DNA from: Conus ventricosus
Lineage: Eukaryota; Mollusca; Gastropoda; Neogastropoda; Conidae
Direction: 5' to 3'
Length of the DNA stretch: 64,000 nucleotides
Assembly (NCBI GenBank): GCA_018398815.1
Contig: CM031616.1
Coordinates: forward strand, 67,206,816-67,270,815
Position 1 is the first letter of the stretch, and each line of letters begins with the position of its first letter. Shown piece after piece: positions 1 through 11,020 of this stretch. The notes under the pieces are model-generated. The model did not search any database. It worked only from the letters and a program-made list of their open reading frames with translations, and was not told where the DNA came from. The position numbers and the translations under genes were made by a program.

Positions 1-160
1 TTTCTCGTAGAAAAGGAAGTCTCGCGAGAACGTGACTTCCTTCTTCCTGTGGCCATTTACTTCCGTTTGCAAAAAACCGCGAGTCGATACGTGCCGTAGT
101 TCTCGAGTTACGAATTTTTAAAGTTTTGTGGTCGAAATGCTGTTTTTCGCCATCGCTAAC
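1..160 (+). promoter_or_regulatory. Candidate promoter with TCTCGCGAGA element
   Basis: A perfect 10-bp palindrome TCTCGCGAGA lies at 20-29, and several CpGs follow in the next 100 bp in a window that is otherwise CpG-poor. ACTTCC-type ETS-like motifs (about 35-40 and 59-64) and a GGCCATTT motif (51-58) lie close by. This palindrome is an established element of TATA-less housekeeping and bidirectional promoters in animals. No TATA box is evident. The direction of transcription is inferred to be rightward from the possible donor at 298/299; a bidirectional promoter whose other half lies outside the window is equally possible. Confidence 0.45.
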
Positions 161-310
161 ATTGATTTCTGCCGTTCTATAACGAGATCTAGTGATGAAG
201 ATACTGTGATTTGTAGGATTTAGGGCATAACACTTAGTGGAAAGTGCTGGGTAATGAAGCTTAGAGTGACCTAGATTTCGACTGGGATGATGTTCCAGGT
301 ATGATTCGGA
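161..310 (+). other. Possible first exon with splice donor at 298/299
   Basis: The sequence CCAG/GTATGA at 295-304 fits a splice-donor consensus about 270 bp downstream of the promoter-like palindrome. The only upstream ATG-initiated frame (from 137) encodes 28 residues and stops at 221-223, so any exon here is probably 5' untranslated. No protein family is recognised. Confidence 0.2.
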
Positions 311-733
311 AGAAAGTTCTGAAGAAGATTTTTTTTTTTTTTTTTTTCCCCCGAGTAAATGGCTCATGTGATATTCTTCAAACTTATGATGTAGCAACAT
401 ATATATTCGTAGGACTTTTAAAAATTATTTTCATTTGACTATTTCCTTTCCTCTCTTTTAAATTAATTTTTTAATTGGGTAACCATGTTCAAATTACGGA
501 GTTACTTACCTTGCCGACGGTTTTTCGGCGTAACTAAGCTAAGGTAAGTGCATGCAAAAGAGGGTTAATGAGATCGAGTCTTTTTTAAAATGCTCAGTTT
601 GACCCATGCAGTCTGTACATATGTATTTGTCACTTTGAGTATCTTGACGTGTAACTCTTTTTTTCTTCTTCTGCTCAAAGGAAAGAATAATAATTAGTTG
701 CAAAGTGAGGCAACTGCAGGCGGGGATCCAAGC
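311..733. other. T-rich non-coding stretch
   Basis: It contains a poly-T tract around 330-347 and AT-rich sequence. I see no open frame of interest and no repeat shared with the rest of the window. Confidence 0.6.
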
Positions 734-1110
734 AAATGTTGAAATTGTATGACTTCACTGAGTAATGTGGACAAACGAATAACACGATGCATTTTGACCT
801 CTTAGGTTTCTTCAGGCAAGACGAACAAAACTTCGGACAACAACGAAAGTGAAAAACGAGCAGTCACTTATCTTTATCGAATTCAGCACTAGATGGGCGT
901 TCCACGTTATTCGGTAAAGTCATAATAATAACTTTTGAACGCCTGTCTTGCACCGAATTTGACAAGGATAAATGATTGCTCGTTCTTTGTTTTCGTTGTC
1001 CTGAGTGTTGTCTTTTCTTGCCTGAAGAAGACCTAACAGTTCGAAACATGTCATGTTTATTTTGTGATTTGTTTGTCCACGTTATTGGGTGGAGTTATTA
1101 TAGTTACTTT
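734..1110. repeat. Foldback (long inverted-repeat) element, copy 1
   Basis: The left arm (about 734-888) and right arm (about 955-1110) are imperfect reverse complements of roughly 155 bp, separated by a short spacer. The right arm carries CTGAAGA (1022-1028), a short hairpin and GAAA (1043-1046). The sequence is related to the element at 11,800-12,114. The spacer contains a second fragment resembling the outer end of the arm (about 910-950), so this copy looks rearranged. No transposase is encoded. The organisation is that of a MITE or foldback element; the superfamily is not identified. Confidence 0.8.
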
Positions 1111-1831
1111 TGAAATTAAGTTTAAAGAATAAAAGTTTTTAACTTTAATGTTGAAAACATTCTCACAGACCACATAGTAACGATCTCCCACCTCTCCATT
1201 TTCTGTTTCCAGGTCTGGTGTTCGTGAGCCAAAGTCCTGCATCCGCTCAACGACAGCTAGACAACTTCTTCACCTTTGCTGACATGCAGATCGGGCTCTG
1301 ATAGTGTTGGGCTCTCTGTGTCTTGCCGTTTGGGATGTGTGTGTGTCTTTTTTTTTTTTTTTTTTTTCATAACTCCACATTCACACCTTGTGTGTTACCG
1401 GCTCTACCAAGGCATTCAAGCTGCAAGCGGTCACCGTGGAGTCGGCTAATCTCCCACCCACCTTCCTGTCTTAGCAAGCATCCACCATCAGAACTCTTGT
1501 TACCAGCCTCGGTGTGTGAAGCTTGATCGTCACACAGCTCTCGACTAGAAGACCTGAAGAAAGAAAAAAAAAGGTAAGAAGGTTAGGAAATGTGTGTGTG
1601 TACCACAACATTGGAGCGTTCAAACTGGGTCGGCTGCTCCTATCAGCATGTGAGAGAGGTGATGTGTTTTGATAACGAAAGAGAAGCCCGATCTAGAGAG
1701 GTGAACAGGCTATAGGAGGGTTGGGGGCAGTCAGTGTGAAATTCAGTGAATTGTGCTGATAATTTTTTTAATATGAAGACATGTTGGGGGGAAAAACGCA
1801 TTGATGTGTTGGAGATTTTTTTAAAACGAGC
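1111..1831. other. Non-coding, T-rich
   Basis: It contains a poly-T tract at about 1348-1368. The short frame at 1323-1526 is mostly poly-Phe followed by unrelated residues and is not supported as a gene. No family is recognised. Confidence 0.5.
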
Positions 1832-1857
1832 GGGGGGGGGGGGGGGGGGGGGGGGGG
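1832..1857 (+). repeat. Poly-G run (26 G)
   Basis: A pure run of 26 G. It is one of at least a dozen long G or C homopolymers in this window and can form G-quadruplexes. Its exact length may be affected by sequencing error. Confidence 0.9.
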
Positions 1858-2516
1858 TTGGCAGGTGCTGTGTGTTACAGGTTTAGATTTTTTGCTAAAA
1901 AGAACTGTGTGCTGGCAACAACACAGGACAGAAAATATCCAAGGCAAGATGTTATTATTTTTCATAAAAGAATGTTTTATGAACATCTGTCATGTGTGTA
2001 AAAGCAAAGACACTACTACATGGGGTAAAGAAACGAGAAAGAGGACATTCACAAAAGAAAAAGAAAAAAAACGGAAAGAAAGAGTGGGTTTGGGGGTTAT
2101 TTGGTTTGTTTGTTTGTTGTTGTTGTTGTTGTTTTTTGAGCTCACGGTCTAATCTGTGCCACTTCTTTGTATACCAAATCACCCTTTCTTTCAAATGACT
2201 TTGAAGACATAACTGGTCTGTGGTACGATTTTGTATTTGTGAACATCCTTCAGGACAAACAAGATTGTTTGCTTTTTTGTTTTGGATTTTTTGTTTTGTT
2301 TGTTTGTTCTTTTTTAAAATGAGAGTGCATTGAGGTTCAAAGACAAAGTCATATGCAACATTTAATCAGGTAGATTTTGATTTGGTGTATAGCTTTGTTT
2401 TGTTTTGTTTGTTCTCTGAAGTAGTGTCTAAGAAACATTAGCATATTTCACGAATCGATGATAATAAAGAATGTAGGCACAGACCTGAAATACAGGAATT
2501 CCCCCCCACCACCTGC

Positions 2517-2517
<1 letters not shown>
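1858..2517. other. Non-coding with TTTG/GTT simple repeats
   Basis: A (GTT)n tract lies near 2113-2133 and TTTG-rich stretches near 2275-2310 and 2395-2412. Frames on both strands are short and biased toward simple-repeat residues. No gene is supported. Confidence 0.55.

Positions 2518-2548
<31 letters not shown>
2518..2548 (+). repeat. Poly-C run (31 C)
   Basis: An uninterrupted run of C preceded by C-rich sequence from 2501. It explains the poly-Gly frames on the opposite strand. Confidence 0.9.
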
Positions 2549-2552
<4 letters not shown>

Positions 2553-2604
2553 AGAATCCTAGGCCTAGGCCACAGGCTGCCTCCATGCTGAGAGCCCTGA
2601 ACAA

Positions 2605-2676
2605 TGACGTGAAAGAACCCTGGCAAACGTGTTTCTTCAATGACGTGAAAGAACCCTGGCAAACGTGTTTCTTCTA
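2605..2676 (+). repeat. Tandem duplication of 36 bp
   Basis: Two adjacent 36-bp copies that begin TGACGTGAAAGAACCC (2605-2640 and 2641-2676) differ only at the last position. The near identity indicates a recent duplication. Confidence 0.95.
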
Positions 2677-3665
2677 CTTGCCTGATCAAACTGGGGCCGT
2701 AAACTGACTTGATCTGAACACTAGACAGGCCCTTCGCAAGTAGGCAGCCCCGAAACCCCAGCTGACAGTAAATGCCTTAGCTCTGCTAAGAATTTCTTGC
2801 ACATCTCTAAAGAAATGTTTGAAAACTCCTGGCACTTGTGTTTACGTATGTCTGAGTGGTAGAAAGTCCTGATTCATGTTTACATGCCTCAAGGAAATCA
2901 AAAGACTTGATTTGAATTACATCCCATCTTCTGCACACACACGCATGCACAAGCGCACACATACACACACACACACACATTTTTTTTTTTTTTGAACGCT
3001 TTCAGGAAATGAGTGAAAACTTTGTTGTGGAAACTTCTTTTTTTTCTTGCAATGAGCATGTGATTGCTTCATTAGTGTGTGTCACTTCTCTGTGTGCGAA
3101 CAGTGCCTGTTTCGGACAGTAAAACTCATAGGTGCACAATGTAGGCATGAATTTCCTTTTTTAGATCAGCCAAGAGCACAAACGTCCTTCGAGTCGGGCT
3201 GAGACTGGATTGTGTATGCTGTGTGAACTGATGTATCCACCTTGGTCTCCTGTCGCTGTGCCAAGTGTTTATGCTTTGTAGCGAAAGAGGCCTGTTATGC
3301 AGCTGTCGGAACATGGTGTCACAGGAGGAGCGAGGAGGAAAAGGTCGGCATCTCTGCGATGCCAGTGTTGAGTTTTGTGGTAGCGCAAGAAAAAGGAAGA
3401 GAGGGGAAAAGGTATGAAGAGAAAAATGCCGCAGAATTGCTTGGGGGGTTAAGGTAGACGGTGTGTTCCTCCCCTTGCACAGCATCCTGTGTCGGTATGG
3501 CTGGCACAGCGATTCCTTGGGTTGATTCTGGGTAGTTTGCTGTCATCTGTTTATGTAAAGGTGCACTGGAAGCCTTGCTTTGAGGGATTATTTGTCCAGC
3601 AAACTTCCTTTTCCAGAAATTATATATTTTTTCATCTCCTCACAAAATCTGTATGTGTGCAAGTC

Positions 3666-3668
<3 letters not shown>
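2677..3668. other. Non-coding stretch with (CA)n; one unrecognised open frame
   Basis: A (CA)n-rich segment lies at about 2932-2980, followed by poly-T. A 119-codon open frame runs on the minus strand (3126-3485). It resembles no family I know, and the opposite strand is also open over part of it (3242-3457), so I treat it as chance. No splice-flanked exon is evident. Confidence 0.4.
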
Positions 3669-3707
<39 letters not shown>

Positions 3708-3735
3708 TGTGTACGTGTGGTGTGGTGTGTGTCTT
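3669..3735 (+). repeat. (GT)n microsatellite
   Basis: An interrupted GT dinucleotide tract with GGT and TACGTG interruptions. The 132-aa and 79-aa frames that cross it are products of the repeat. Confidence 0.9.
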
Positions 3736-4230
3736 GCAAATACCTTGTGCATGTATGCACTGCATGGTTTAGAAAATTATGTATTTATAGGAGAACATGT
3801 TTTTTTTGTTGTTTTTTAATATTTGAAGCACCATTATCTGAATGTGTGAAATATATGGCAGTTGTCTTTTTACTGTATTGGGTTTGATGTTGCATGTGAG
3901 AAGCTGTTTTTGTTTAAATCTGTTTGGCTTTGATCGTTCCATAGGCTTCTCTGAGGATGCAGTGAGATTTGGAGTTGGTGTATGTTTTAATCTTGTTATA
4001 TAAGTTTAGTTAACATTATTTACTGGTGTTTGTTTCAAGTGGACATGACTCGTTGCACACCATGTGTGTGATGTGGATATGATGTGTGCTGTATGACGTT
4101 TAATTAAGGCTGCAGCTTTCACCATTCAGGTTTCAATGATCTGTTCCTTGCATGGATTTGGTATGTCATAGCAGAAAAAAAAGGGGGAAAAAAAGGTTTA
4201 TATGCTACTTGTGACTGATTTGTTTTGGGT
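3736..4230. other. Non-coding, T/G-rich
   Basis: No open frame, RNA gene or repeat shared with the rest of the window is seen here. Confidence 0.5.
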
Positions 4231-4473
4231 TTGAATGACTGAAGAAGAATTCTGTGAAAGCTTCAGAGACTGTCAGTTAATTTGTTGATTTGAATTTTAT
4301 GGAAGCAGAATTCTGTAAAAGCTTCAGATATCGTCAGTTAATTTGTCAATTTGAACAACTGAAGCAGAATTGTGTTAAACAAGCTTCAGATGTTGTCAGT
4401 TGATTTGTCGATTTGAATGTGTTGAAGCAGAATTCTGTCAAACAAGCTTCAGACGTTGTCAGTTGATTTGTCA
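4231..4473 (+). repeat. Minisatellite, about 60-bp unit x4
   Basis: Four diverged units of about 58-63 bp share GAAGCAGAATTCTGT, AGCTTCAGA and GTCAGTTRATTTGT blocks. Unit lengths vary because of small indels such as AAAGCTT versus AAACAAGCTT. Confidence 0.9.
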
Positions 4474-5117
4474 GTCTCATCCTGCATGTGCACAATGTGG
4501 GACACTGTCGTCACTGTTCAGAGAGTGACAGTGTCGGTGGACGTCATCGCCCATACTCTATGCTAAAGCCTTACGGAATGTACCTGAAGCAACTCCAGAC
4601 ATGTTGGCAATACAATGAATGCTGTACTCTTTGTCATTGGTTGGCTGAGAATTACCAATTGTTTCATTCGTTATTTGAATCATTTCTTTTTTTTTTTTTT
4701 TTTTAAATCTGACATCAAGCCTGTTCCAAAGGCAATGTAATAAAGTCAGTGTGATTGGTTTGCCTTTGGAATGTTACGTATGATTGAGGTGGCTAATGCA
4801 GAATTTTTTTCTTGGTGTTTTTTTTTTTTTTACATCTGTTCAAGAGGCATCTAAGCAGCAGTTTACTCTGCCCAACATTCTTGTGAAGTTTGTAAATAAT
4901 GTTTTGTTTTGTAGGTGTGTGTTTGTTTTGTCGGTTTCTTTCTTTTCTTTCAGCTGTGTTATTCCTCGCAGGCCCAGTAGGACTGGAATGCATGCGAACT
5001 TGCTTTCCATGTGGAGTGTAATATTGTGTCACTTCCAGAGCATCTGATTGGGTGAAGTCTAGATCATTCCTTACTGAGATTTCTCCCCACCCCCTTGGCT
5101 TCTTCGGCGTACCAAGC
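4474..5117. other. Non-coding
   Basis: Two poly-T tracts (about 4685-4704 and 4820-4832) dominate. Frames in this stretch are short and T-run derived. No gene is supported. Confidence 0.5.
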
Positions 5118-5344
5118 GTTTGTATAGGTATGTAAAAATGTTGTTGTTATAAGTCTGGCATGGCAGTGACCTGGAGGTTTGTATAGGTATGTAAAAATGT
5201 TGTTGTTATAAGAAATTGTACACACTTTCTGTCAGTCTGGCATGGCAGTGACCTGGAGGTTTGTATAGGTATGTAAAAATGTTGTTGTTATAAGAAATTG
5301 TGCACACTTTCTGTCAGTCTGGCATGGCAGTGACCTGGAGGTTT
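5118..5344 (+). repeat. Minisatellite, 82-bp unit x3
   Basis: Three units start GTTTGTATAGGTATG at 5118, 5177 and 5259. The first unit is 59 bp and lacks the 23-bp block beginning AAATTGTACACAC that is present in the other two. The full units are almost identical. Confidence 0.95.
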
Positions 5345-5811
5345 TGGTCAGCATCCTCTTGCCATCATCAGCTGCCAAAGTGTTATGAACGGGGATTCTT
5401 TTTGTATTGAATTCTTTCACAAGGTAAAATAGTTTTGTGAGTCACTCCAGTAGTTCTTTATCTCAAGGTCTTGTGGAATTATCCATTGTGTTTGCCACCA
5501 GAATGATGGAAATGCTTACCAAAAAACAAATAATCCATAAAATAACCAGAACGATTATGAAAAAGGTCACCAAATGCTAAGTAATCCATAAAATAGCCTG
5601 CAGAAACACTCCGAGTCGTGTAAAACCGTGGAAATGATGGTAGAGAGCCTAGAGTTTGAAAAAAAAAATCTCAGAATGTGAATGACGTAACGATTTAATG
5701 ATGTAACGATTTAATCGTCAAAAGTCAGACAGAACAAAAAGTCTTCGAGGTTGAGGCCTCTATTTGCATATCTACTGAAGGCATGCCAGTACTTAGTGAT
5801 ACTATTGGGGT
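5345..5811. other. Non-coding
   Basis: Nothing is recognised beyond short local duplications: ATAATCCATAAAATA at about 5530 and 5582, and ATGACGTAACGATTTAAT near 5682-5700. Confidence 0.5.
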
Positions 5812-5835
5812 GGGGGGGGGGGGGGGGGGGGGGGG
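5812..5835 (+). repeat. Poly-G run (24 G)
   Basis: A pure G run preceded by GGGGT. The Gly-rich and Pro-rich frames on either strand arise from it. Confidence 0.9.
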
Positions 5836-6578
5836 AATTCTGTCGATCTTTTATCCAAAACCAAAGAAGAACATTTTCATTCATTTCCAGATCAGCTGCT
5901 GTCCCCTTCTTACGAAGGTCAGTGTTGTTGCTCAAGCCAGTCCCTTCCTTCCTCACCATCACTGACTTCATAGCTCACACTCAGATTACTGCTTGGAGTT
6001 CTACCTTTCCCATCCCAGCTACTGGAGTAACTGTAAACTTCTTCATAGTAATGTCAGTGTCTGCACTGAACTTCAAAGCAATTCCATTGCTTCAAACGCA
6101 CCAGGCTGAATCCTAACACTATCAGTCAGATCATCCTAAGGAGAGTGACAGTACATCCATTGCGAATCGGACAAATGCAGTAAGCTGTAAGCCAGAGGTT
6201 GCGAATCACATGTGACTTTTCTCGTTTGAAAATTGCATGTGCGGTGTATAGTAGGCTGTGGTTGTGCAGTCATACCAGAAATTCAGTCCTTACTTGGCAT
6301 GGAGCTCAATGTCAAAATGTGTGTAGCATCTATGACTGACACATGCCAGTTTTCTTTGTTGTTTATGGCACAGGTTTATAAGAAACCTTTGTCCCTGTTT
6401 TTGCTCTTGGGTGTGAGCCTAGCCTGACTATAGAAACCCTTGGTCAGCTCTGTGAGCATGTGGTAGATTCATTGTTTGAATGTCTCCACAGCTGTCGAGG
6501 TGACTTGTTCAGTGTGTGTGGTGTGAACATGGGGATTCTCACAGATATCAACACATTAATAACCGTGAGATGCTCGTT
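5836..6578. other. Non-coding; no gene recognised
   Basis: Frames such as 5751-6116 cross the poly-G run and match no family I know. No repeat shared with other parts of the window is seen. Confidence 0.4.
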
Positions 6579-7030
6579 GAGATGGGTGTCAGATGTTTGT
6601 GGAAATCCACTAGAAATACAGAGCTGGGTGTCAGATGTTTGTGGAAATCCATTGGAAATACAGAGATGGGTGTCAGATGTTAGAGGAAATCCACTTTATA
6701 GAAGAAAAAAATACAGAGCTGAGTGTCAGATGTTTGTGGAAATCCATTGGAAGTGCAGAGATGGGTGTCGGGTGTTAGGGGAAATCCACTTAAAATTTTT
6801 TTTATTTTTTTTTTTTAAAAGAGATGGGTGTCATGTTTGTGGAAATCCACTAGGAGTAAAGAGATGGGTGTCAGATGTTTGTGGAAATCGCTAGAAATAC
6901 AGTCGGGTGTCAGATGTTTGTGGAAATCCAGTAGAAATACAGCTCTAGACGGGTATCGGATGTTAGTGGAAATCCACTGGAAATACAGAGATGGGTGTCA
7001 GATGTTTTATGGAAATCCACTAGAAATATA
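6579..7030 (+). repeat. Minisatellite, about 43-bp unit x10
   Basis: Roughly ten units carry the blocks GATGGGTGTCAGATGTTTGT and GGAAATCCACT followed by an AAATACAGA block. Several units have poly-A or poly-T insertions (near 6705 and 6797-6817). The 144-aa and 183-aa frames across it are repeat-derived with recurrent Ser-Asp-Val-Cys-Gly-Asn and are not supported as proteins. Confidence 0.9.
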
Positions 7031-7793
7031 TCCTTATAGCATTCAGATTATCCTTGCTGCGTTCTTGAGCGCGAGTTTTGAACAAGGACAATTGAAAAAC
7101 TGTCAGTTTTATTATGGAGGGCACTGTTTACCCATGTCGGATTTATCACCTTTTTTTTATTTGATTATTTTTTTTAATTTATTTATTTTCCAATATGTGT
7201 ATGGTGTGAAGGTGAAAACAAAGCAAGACCTTTTTTTTTTCTCAATTGATCAGCCAGGCAGCTCTCAACAACATCTACTGATTTGTAATTCGTTGAGCTT
7301 GGATTGGCGACACTCGTGCACACATTATGCATGTGTGCCTGCAGACACATTTTCATTCATGGTAACTCGCTCACCATAACGCTTGGATACGCACACATAC
7401 ATTCTACTCATACATAATGGATCAAGGTAAACAAAACGAAAATTTTGCTTGAACATCATTTTTAGCAGAATTGTCTAATATCACATGCCTCAAACCCATC
7501 TTTGTAGTGTAAGTGAAATCATTGCAGAAGAACCTTTTTTTGTTTGTTTTTGTTTTGAGATCAGCATCAGTAAGGCCTTCCCCGTTTTCCCTTCCCCTCA
7601 AAGTTTCCTAGTTCCAGACTGGAGATGATATTGAATCAGAGGCTGCCGGTCTCACCTGGCGATGGATGGGTCTGAATCCTCTGCAACGTGGAAAGGAGGA
7701 GGAAAGGCAGCAAACAAGCCATCGACCTCCAAAGGTCCTTAGGCTTGTTTCCCTTAGTTGTCTGTGACTCGGCATGCAGATTGCAGTCACTTA
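7031..7793. other. Non-coding
   Basis: T-rich sequence with no shared repeat. Overlapping minus-strand frames at 7608-7956 run into the neighbouring tandem repeat and have no recognisable family. Confidence 0.45.
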
Positions 7794-8170
7794 ATTGGGA
7801 GTTGAAAAGTGAAATAATTGACGTAAGATACAGGTGTAGAAAAGCGAAATAATTGACATATGATGCAGGTGTAGAAAAGCGAAATAATTGACGTAAGATG
7901 CAGGTGTAGAAAGTTCCGTGGTTAGGTATGATTCGGTTTTGTTCCAAGAAAAGCAAAGCAACTGACGTAAAAATGCAGGTGTAAAGAGTTCCGTGATTAG
8001 GTAGGATTCAGTTTTGTTCTATGAAAAGCACAATAATTGACTGATGATACGGTACTGAAAGTTCTGTGATCAGGTATGATTCAGTTTTGTTCTAAGAAAA
8101 GCAAAGCAACTGACGTACGATGCAGGTGTAAAAAGTTCCGTGGTTAGGTATGATTCAGTTTTGTTCTAAG
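7794..8170 (+). repeat. Degenerate minisatellite, about 80-bp unit
   Basis: Units share GAAATAATTGACGTA, GATGCAGGTGTA, AAAGTTCCGTGGTTAGGTA and TTCAGTTTTGTTCTAAG. The first part repeats only a short 38-bp sub-block three times; the later units are about 80 bp. The mixture suggests stepwise growth. Confidence 0.85.
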
Positions 8171-10300
8171 CTCTATCGTGCTGTCTTTTGATGGTGGTTG
8201 TGTTTTGTATTGTTGTCTTTTTTTTGTTGTGGTCGTCATGTTTTTTGGGGTTTTTTTTTAGCTACAGTCTGTGATGAGCTTTTTGGTTGACTTCCTTTCA
8301 GTGATTTCTCTCTTGTTCCACGTTCCTACCCCCCAGCCCCCATCCGTTTTTGTGTTTGTATTTGATTGTATTGGTTTTCTTTCGCGCAAGGTGGTGATTT
8401 AGACATGTTGGGTATTTTTGGGTTTTTTTTGTTAGTATGGGATTTTTTTCATTTATTTATATAATTTCAGTTCTGTTAGTTTTTAAATGTGGTCTTTGAG
8501 TAATAGATGCATGAATGAAACAAAAAAGAAAAGAAAAAAAGTATTGACATCTTTGTATACATGTGTATATTTGCTATGAACACCTCACGTTTTTGTTTGT
8601 GTTGATTTTAAAAGATCTCTTATTACAGCTTTACAATTTTTTTTTTCTATTGAAAAAAGAAGACTCAAGAAACCTTGTCAGTGTGCTGTGTAAAAAAAAA
8701 AAAAAAAAAAAAAAAGAAAAAAGCTAGGGAGCCTGATCAAGAGTGATTGCAGATTCATCATTCATAGTTGATGTGAGTCTTTCTTTACACTTTTTTCCCT
8801 GTGCTTGATGACAGAAATCTGGCCTCTTTATTCATGATGAATTTGTTGAGGTAAAAAAAAAAAGAAAAAAACCACCAAAGTTTGCATTTACAATGGGGGT
8901 TGTAAACTCGATCCCGTTCTTGTCATCCGTGCGAAGAGAGACCAAGCAAGAGCTGCAGGCCCTCGATTTCCTGGGAAAAATGCCGGCAGAAAAAAAAGGT
9001 TTGGGGGGGGGGGGATTGGAGGAGATCTGATCTCCCGGCAGGGCTTGCGTTCCATTCCGTCCATGTTTGAAACAGCTGGTAAACATTTCTGTGCTTTCTG
9101 CCAGCAGCTCACTGGGTTTGAAGCCGACTGATGAAGAAGGGGAAAGAACCCAATCGCTCTGCAATGAGAGGCTTGATCTGTGGTGGTGGGATTGATAAAC
9201 ATTGGTCATTGTCCCTTCATTCTGCCACTGGTCAGTTGTTTGTGGTTGTTTTGGGTTGTTTTTTTTTACTTAATTGTTACCACTACCTTATTTTTTCTCC
9301 CCATGGTGTTTTTGCAGCATTGTTGTCTTTTTCGCCTGATATTATTATTGCGATTTATCAGTATCGATGGAATCATTCGTGTTGAACATCAGTTATTCCT
9401 TTTTCATCTCTCGTTGCATTTGTTGCCGTCGTCATCATTATGATTATGTTTGGTCTTGATCATCTTTACTCTACTGTCCCTCCATTTAGGGTTATTATTG
9501 CCCCCCTCCACCATTCTTTCGAGATGTTTTTTTCTTTCTCTTTTTCAGAACTGGCTTCTGGCGATTTGGTCTGTGATAGATATTGCCATACTGTGTTGAA
9601 TGCATGGGTTGCTGTGTGGTTGTGATGTTTAAGTGTAGCTGGGTTGTCCTTTGAACGGTCTTAGGGCTGCCGAGTCCCGCTTTGGCTTGCATTAGTGTTT
9701 TTTTTTTTTTTCAACATTTGACATTCTATTTTTTTGTGGATGATTAAACAATATGTTTATGTGCATATGTACAAATATACACACAATATTCTTTGATTAT
9801 TGTGATATATGTGTCTTTCTTTTCTCTCTCTTGATTGTTTTAAATGTTTTACATGTTTCTATGTTTTGATCAGTTTGTTCCATTGTCAGTGTTCCTTTAG
9901 TTTATTTTTAGTTTTTGGCATGAAAATAAATCTGAAAAAGAAAAAAAAAAACCGTTGGTGTTATCAATGTTGTGAAATCTTGTGGTGTGTATGTTGACCT
10001 TGAAGTGGTGTGTCGATTTAGATGTGTTGATTTGCTGCCCTCCTGTGTCTGTTCAGTGCCCGTGTTTGTGCAGTGGTGGACATGTTGTGAGCTTAATATG
10101 CACACTATCACTCCTTCAGTAGTATGTGATCTTGGGTCCTTGGTCAAGGAGCACGGCAGCTCAGCCAGATGATGAGGACAAACTTTTGCCCTGTCTGTGT
10201 CCACTGGAAGACTGTGTGTGATGTGAAAGACCAGCCCTAGAATGGTTTTCATATTGTGTCCGAATGAAAATCGGGAAGCTGGCTATTGACACAATCGGAA
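8171..10300. other. Long T/G-rich non-coding stretch
   Basis: It holds poly-T tracts, a poly-A tract (about 8692-8715) and a G run near 9002-9014. Frames at 8832-9209 and 8888-9202 (minus) and several + frames overlap one another and match no family I know. No splice-flanked coding exon could be made convincing. Confidence 0.4.
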
Positions 10301-10783
10301 GGCAAAAACTTTGGCTTGCACTTTGTCTTTTTAAGGTAAATGCTTTCATTTCCTATCAATAAATTTCAGAGAAAGGGCTGCATCAGGTCAAGGCTTGCTG
10401 TGAGATGAGAACCTCATCTTGCTGATATCAAACCAGATCACCTAAGCTTGTCTGGAAGGGGCCAGTATCTGCCCTGAGCTTCCCTTAAACATGATGGAAG
10501 ACATTGCTGCCAGGTAATACAACTGCCGTAAGTCTGAAAATCAAATTCTACAGGAGAAAAAGAAGAACAAAGAAGAAAACAACTGATAATTTATCCCCAC
10601 AAGATACACTGCAAGCTGAGTTACAGTACAATGCCCCTTGGCCCGCTCTTATAGTATACTAAAAATCTGAAAAATGCAAAAAAAATCAAGTTAGGGCCGT
10701 TGTATTTCCGGGCGGGGACATGCTCTTCGTTGAATGGCCTCGATGCATTCAATAAGTTTGGGTGTCTTGGTCCTGGACAATAG
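10301..10783. other. Non-coding
   Basis: No frame, RNA gene or repeat shared with the rest of the window is evident. Confidence 0.45.
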
Positions 10784-11020
10784 ATGCATGCTCGAGAGTG
10801 GGACGAAGAATGTAGGATTTGTAGGCCATCTGTCAAGGAAGCCAAGGCTCTGGCCGGCTGTGCGCACACCTTGATGTGTTTTTGCTCCTGTGGATGTTGC
10901 CATGTAAGTGAGGCTTTTGCAACAGCATGTACAGCGTTTCACTGTCAATCTGTTCAAGGATTCTGTCAAGCAACTAGAAAAGATGAAGAAAATCACTTTG
11001 ACATAATGTTACTGGACTGA
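10784..11020 (+). other. Unrecognised Cys-rich open frame (78 codons) with internal donor
   Basis: An ATG-initiated frame contains a Cys/His cluster with C-x2-C, then C-x-H 12 residues later, then a dense C-x-C-x-C-x-C-C-H stretch. This loosely recalls a RING finger, but the spacing of the last metal pairs does not fit the canonical pattern. A consensus donor (CAT/GTAAGT, about 10,902-10,910) lies inside. No acceptor is clear upstream, and the minus strand is also open. It could be a decayed exon or chance; I favour chance. Confidence 0.15.

Noticed and set aside
263..298. Acidic micro-exon ending in DWDDVPG
   Set aside because: The frame is closed by TAG immediately upstream and there is no pyrimidine tract for an acceptor.
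3126..3485. 119-codon minus-strand frame as a gene
   Set aside because: No recognisable family; an overlapping + frame is also open, as expected for chance.
10784..11020. RING-finger exon
   Set aside because: The Cys/His order begins like a RING, but the last metal-binding pairs are absent and there is no acceptor; chance similarity is likely.
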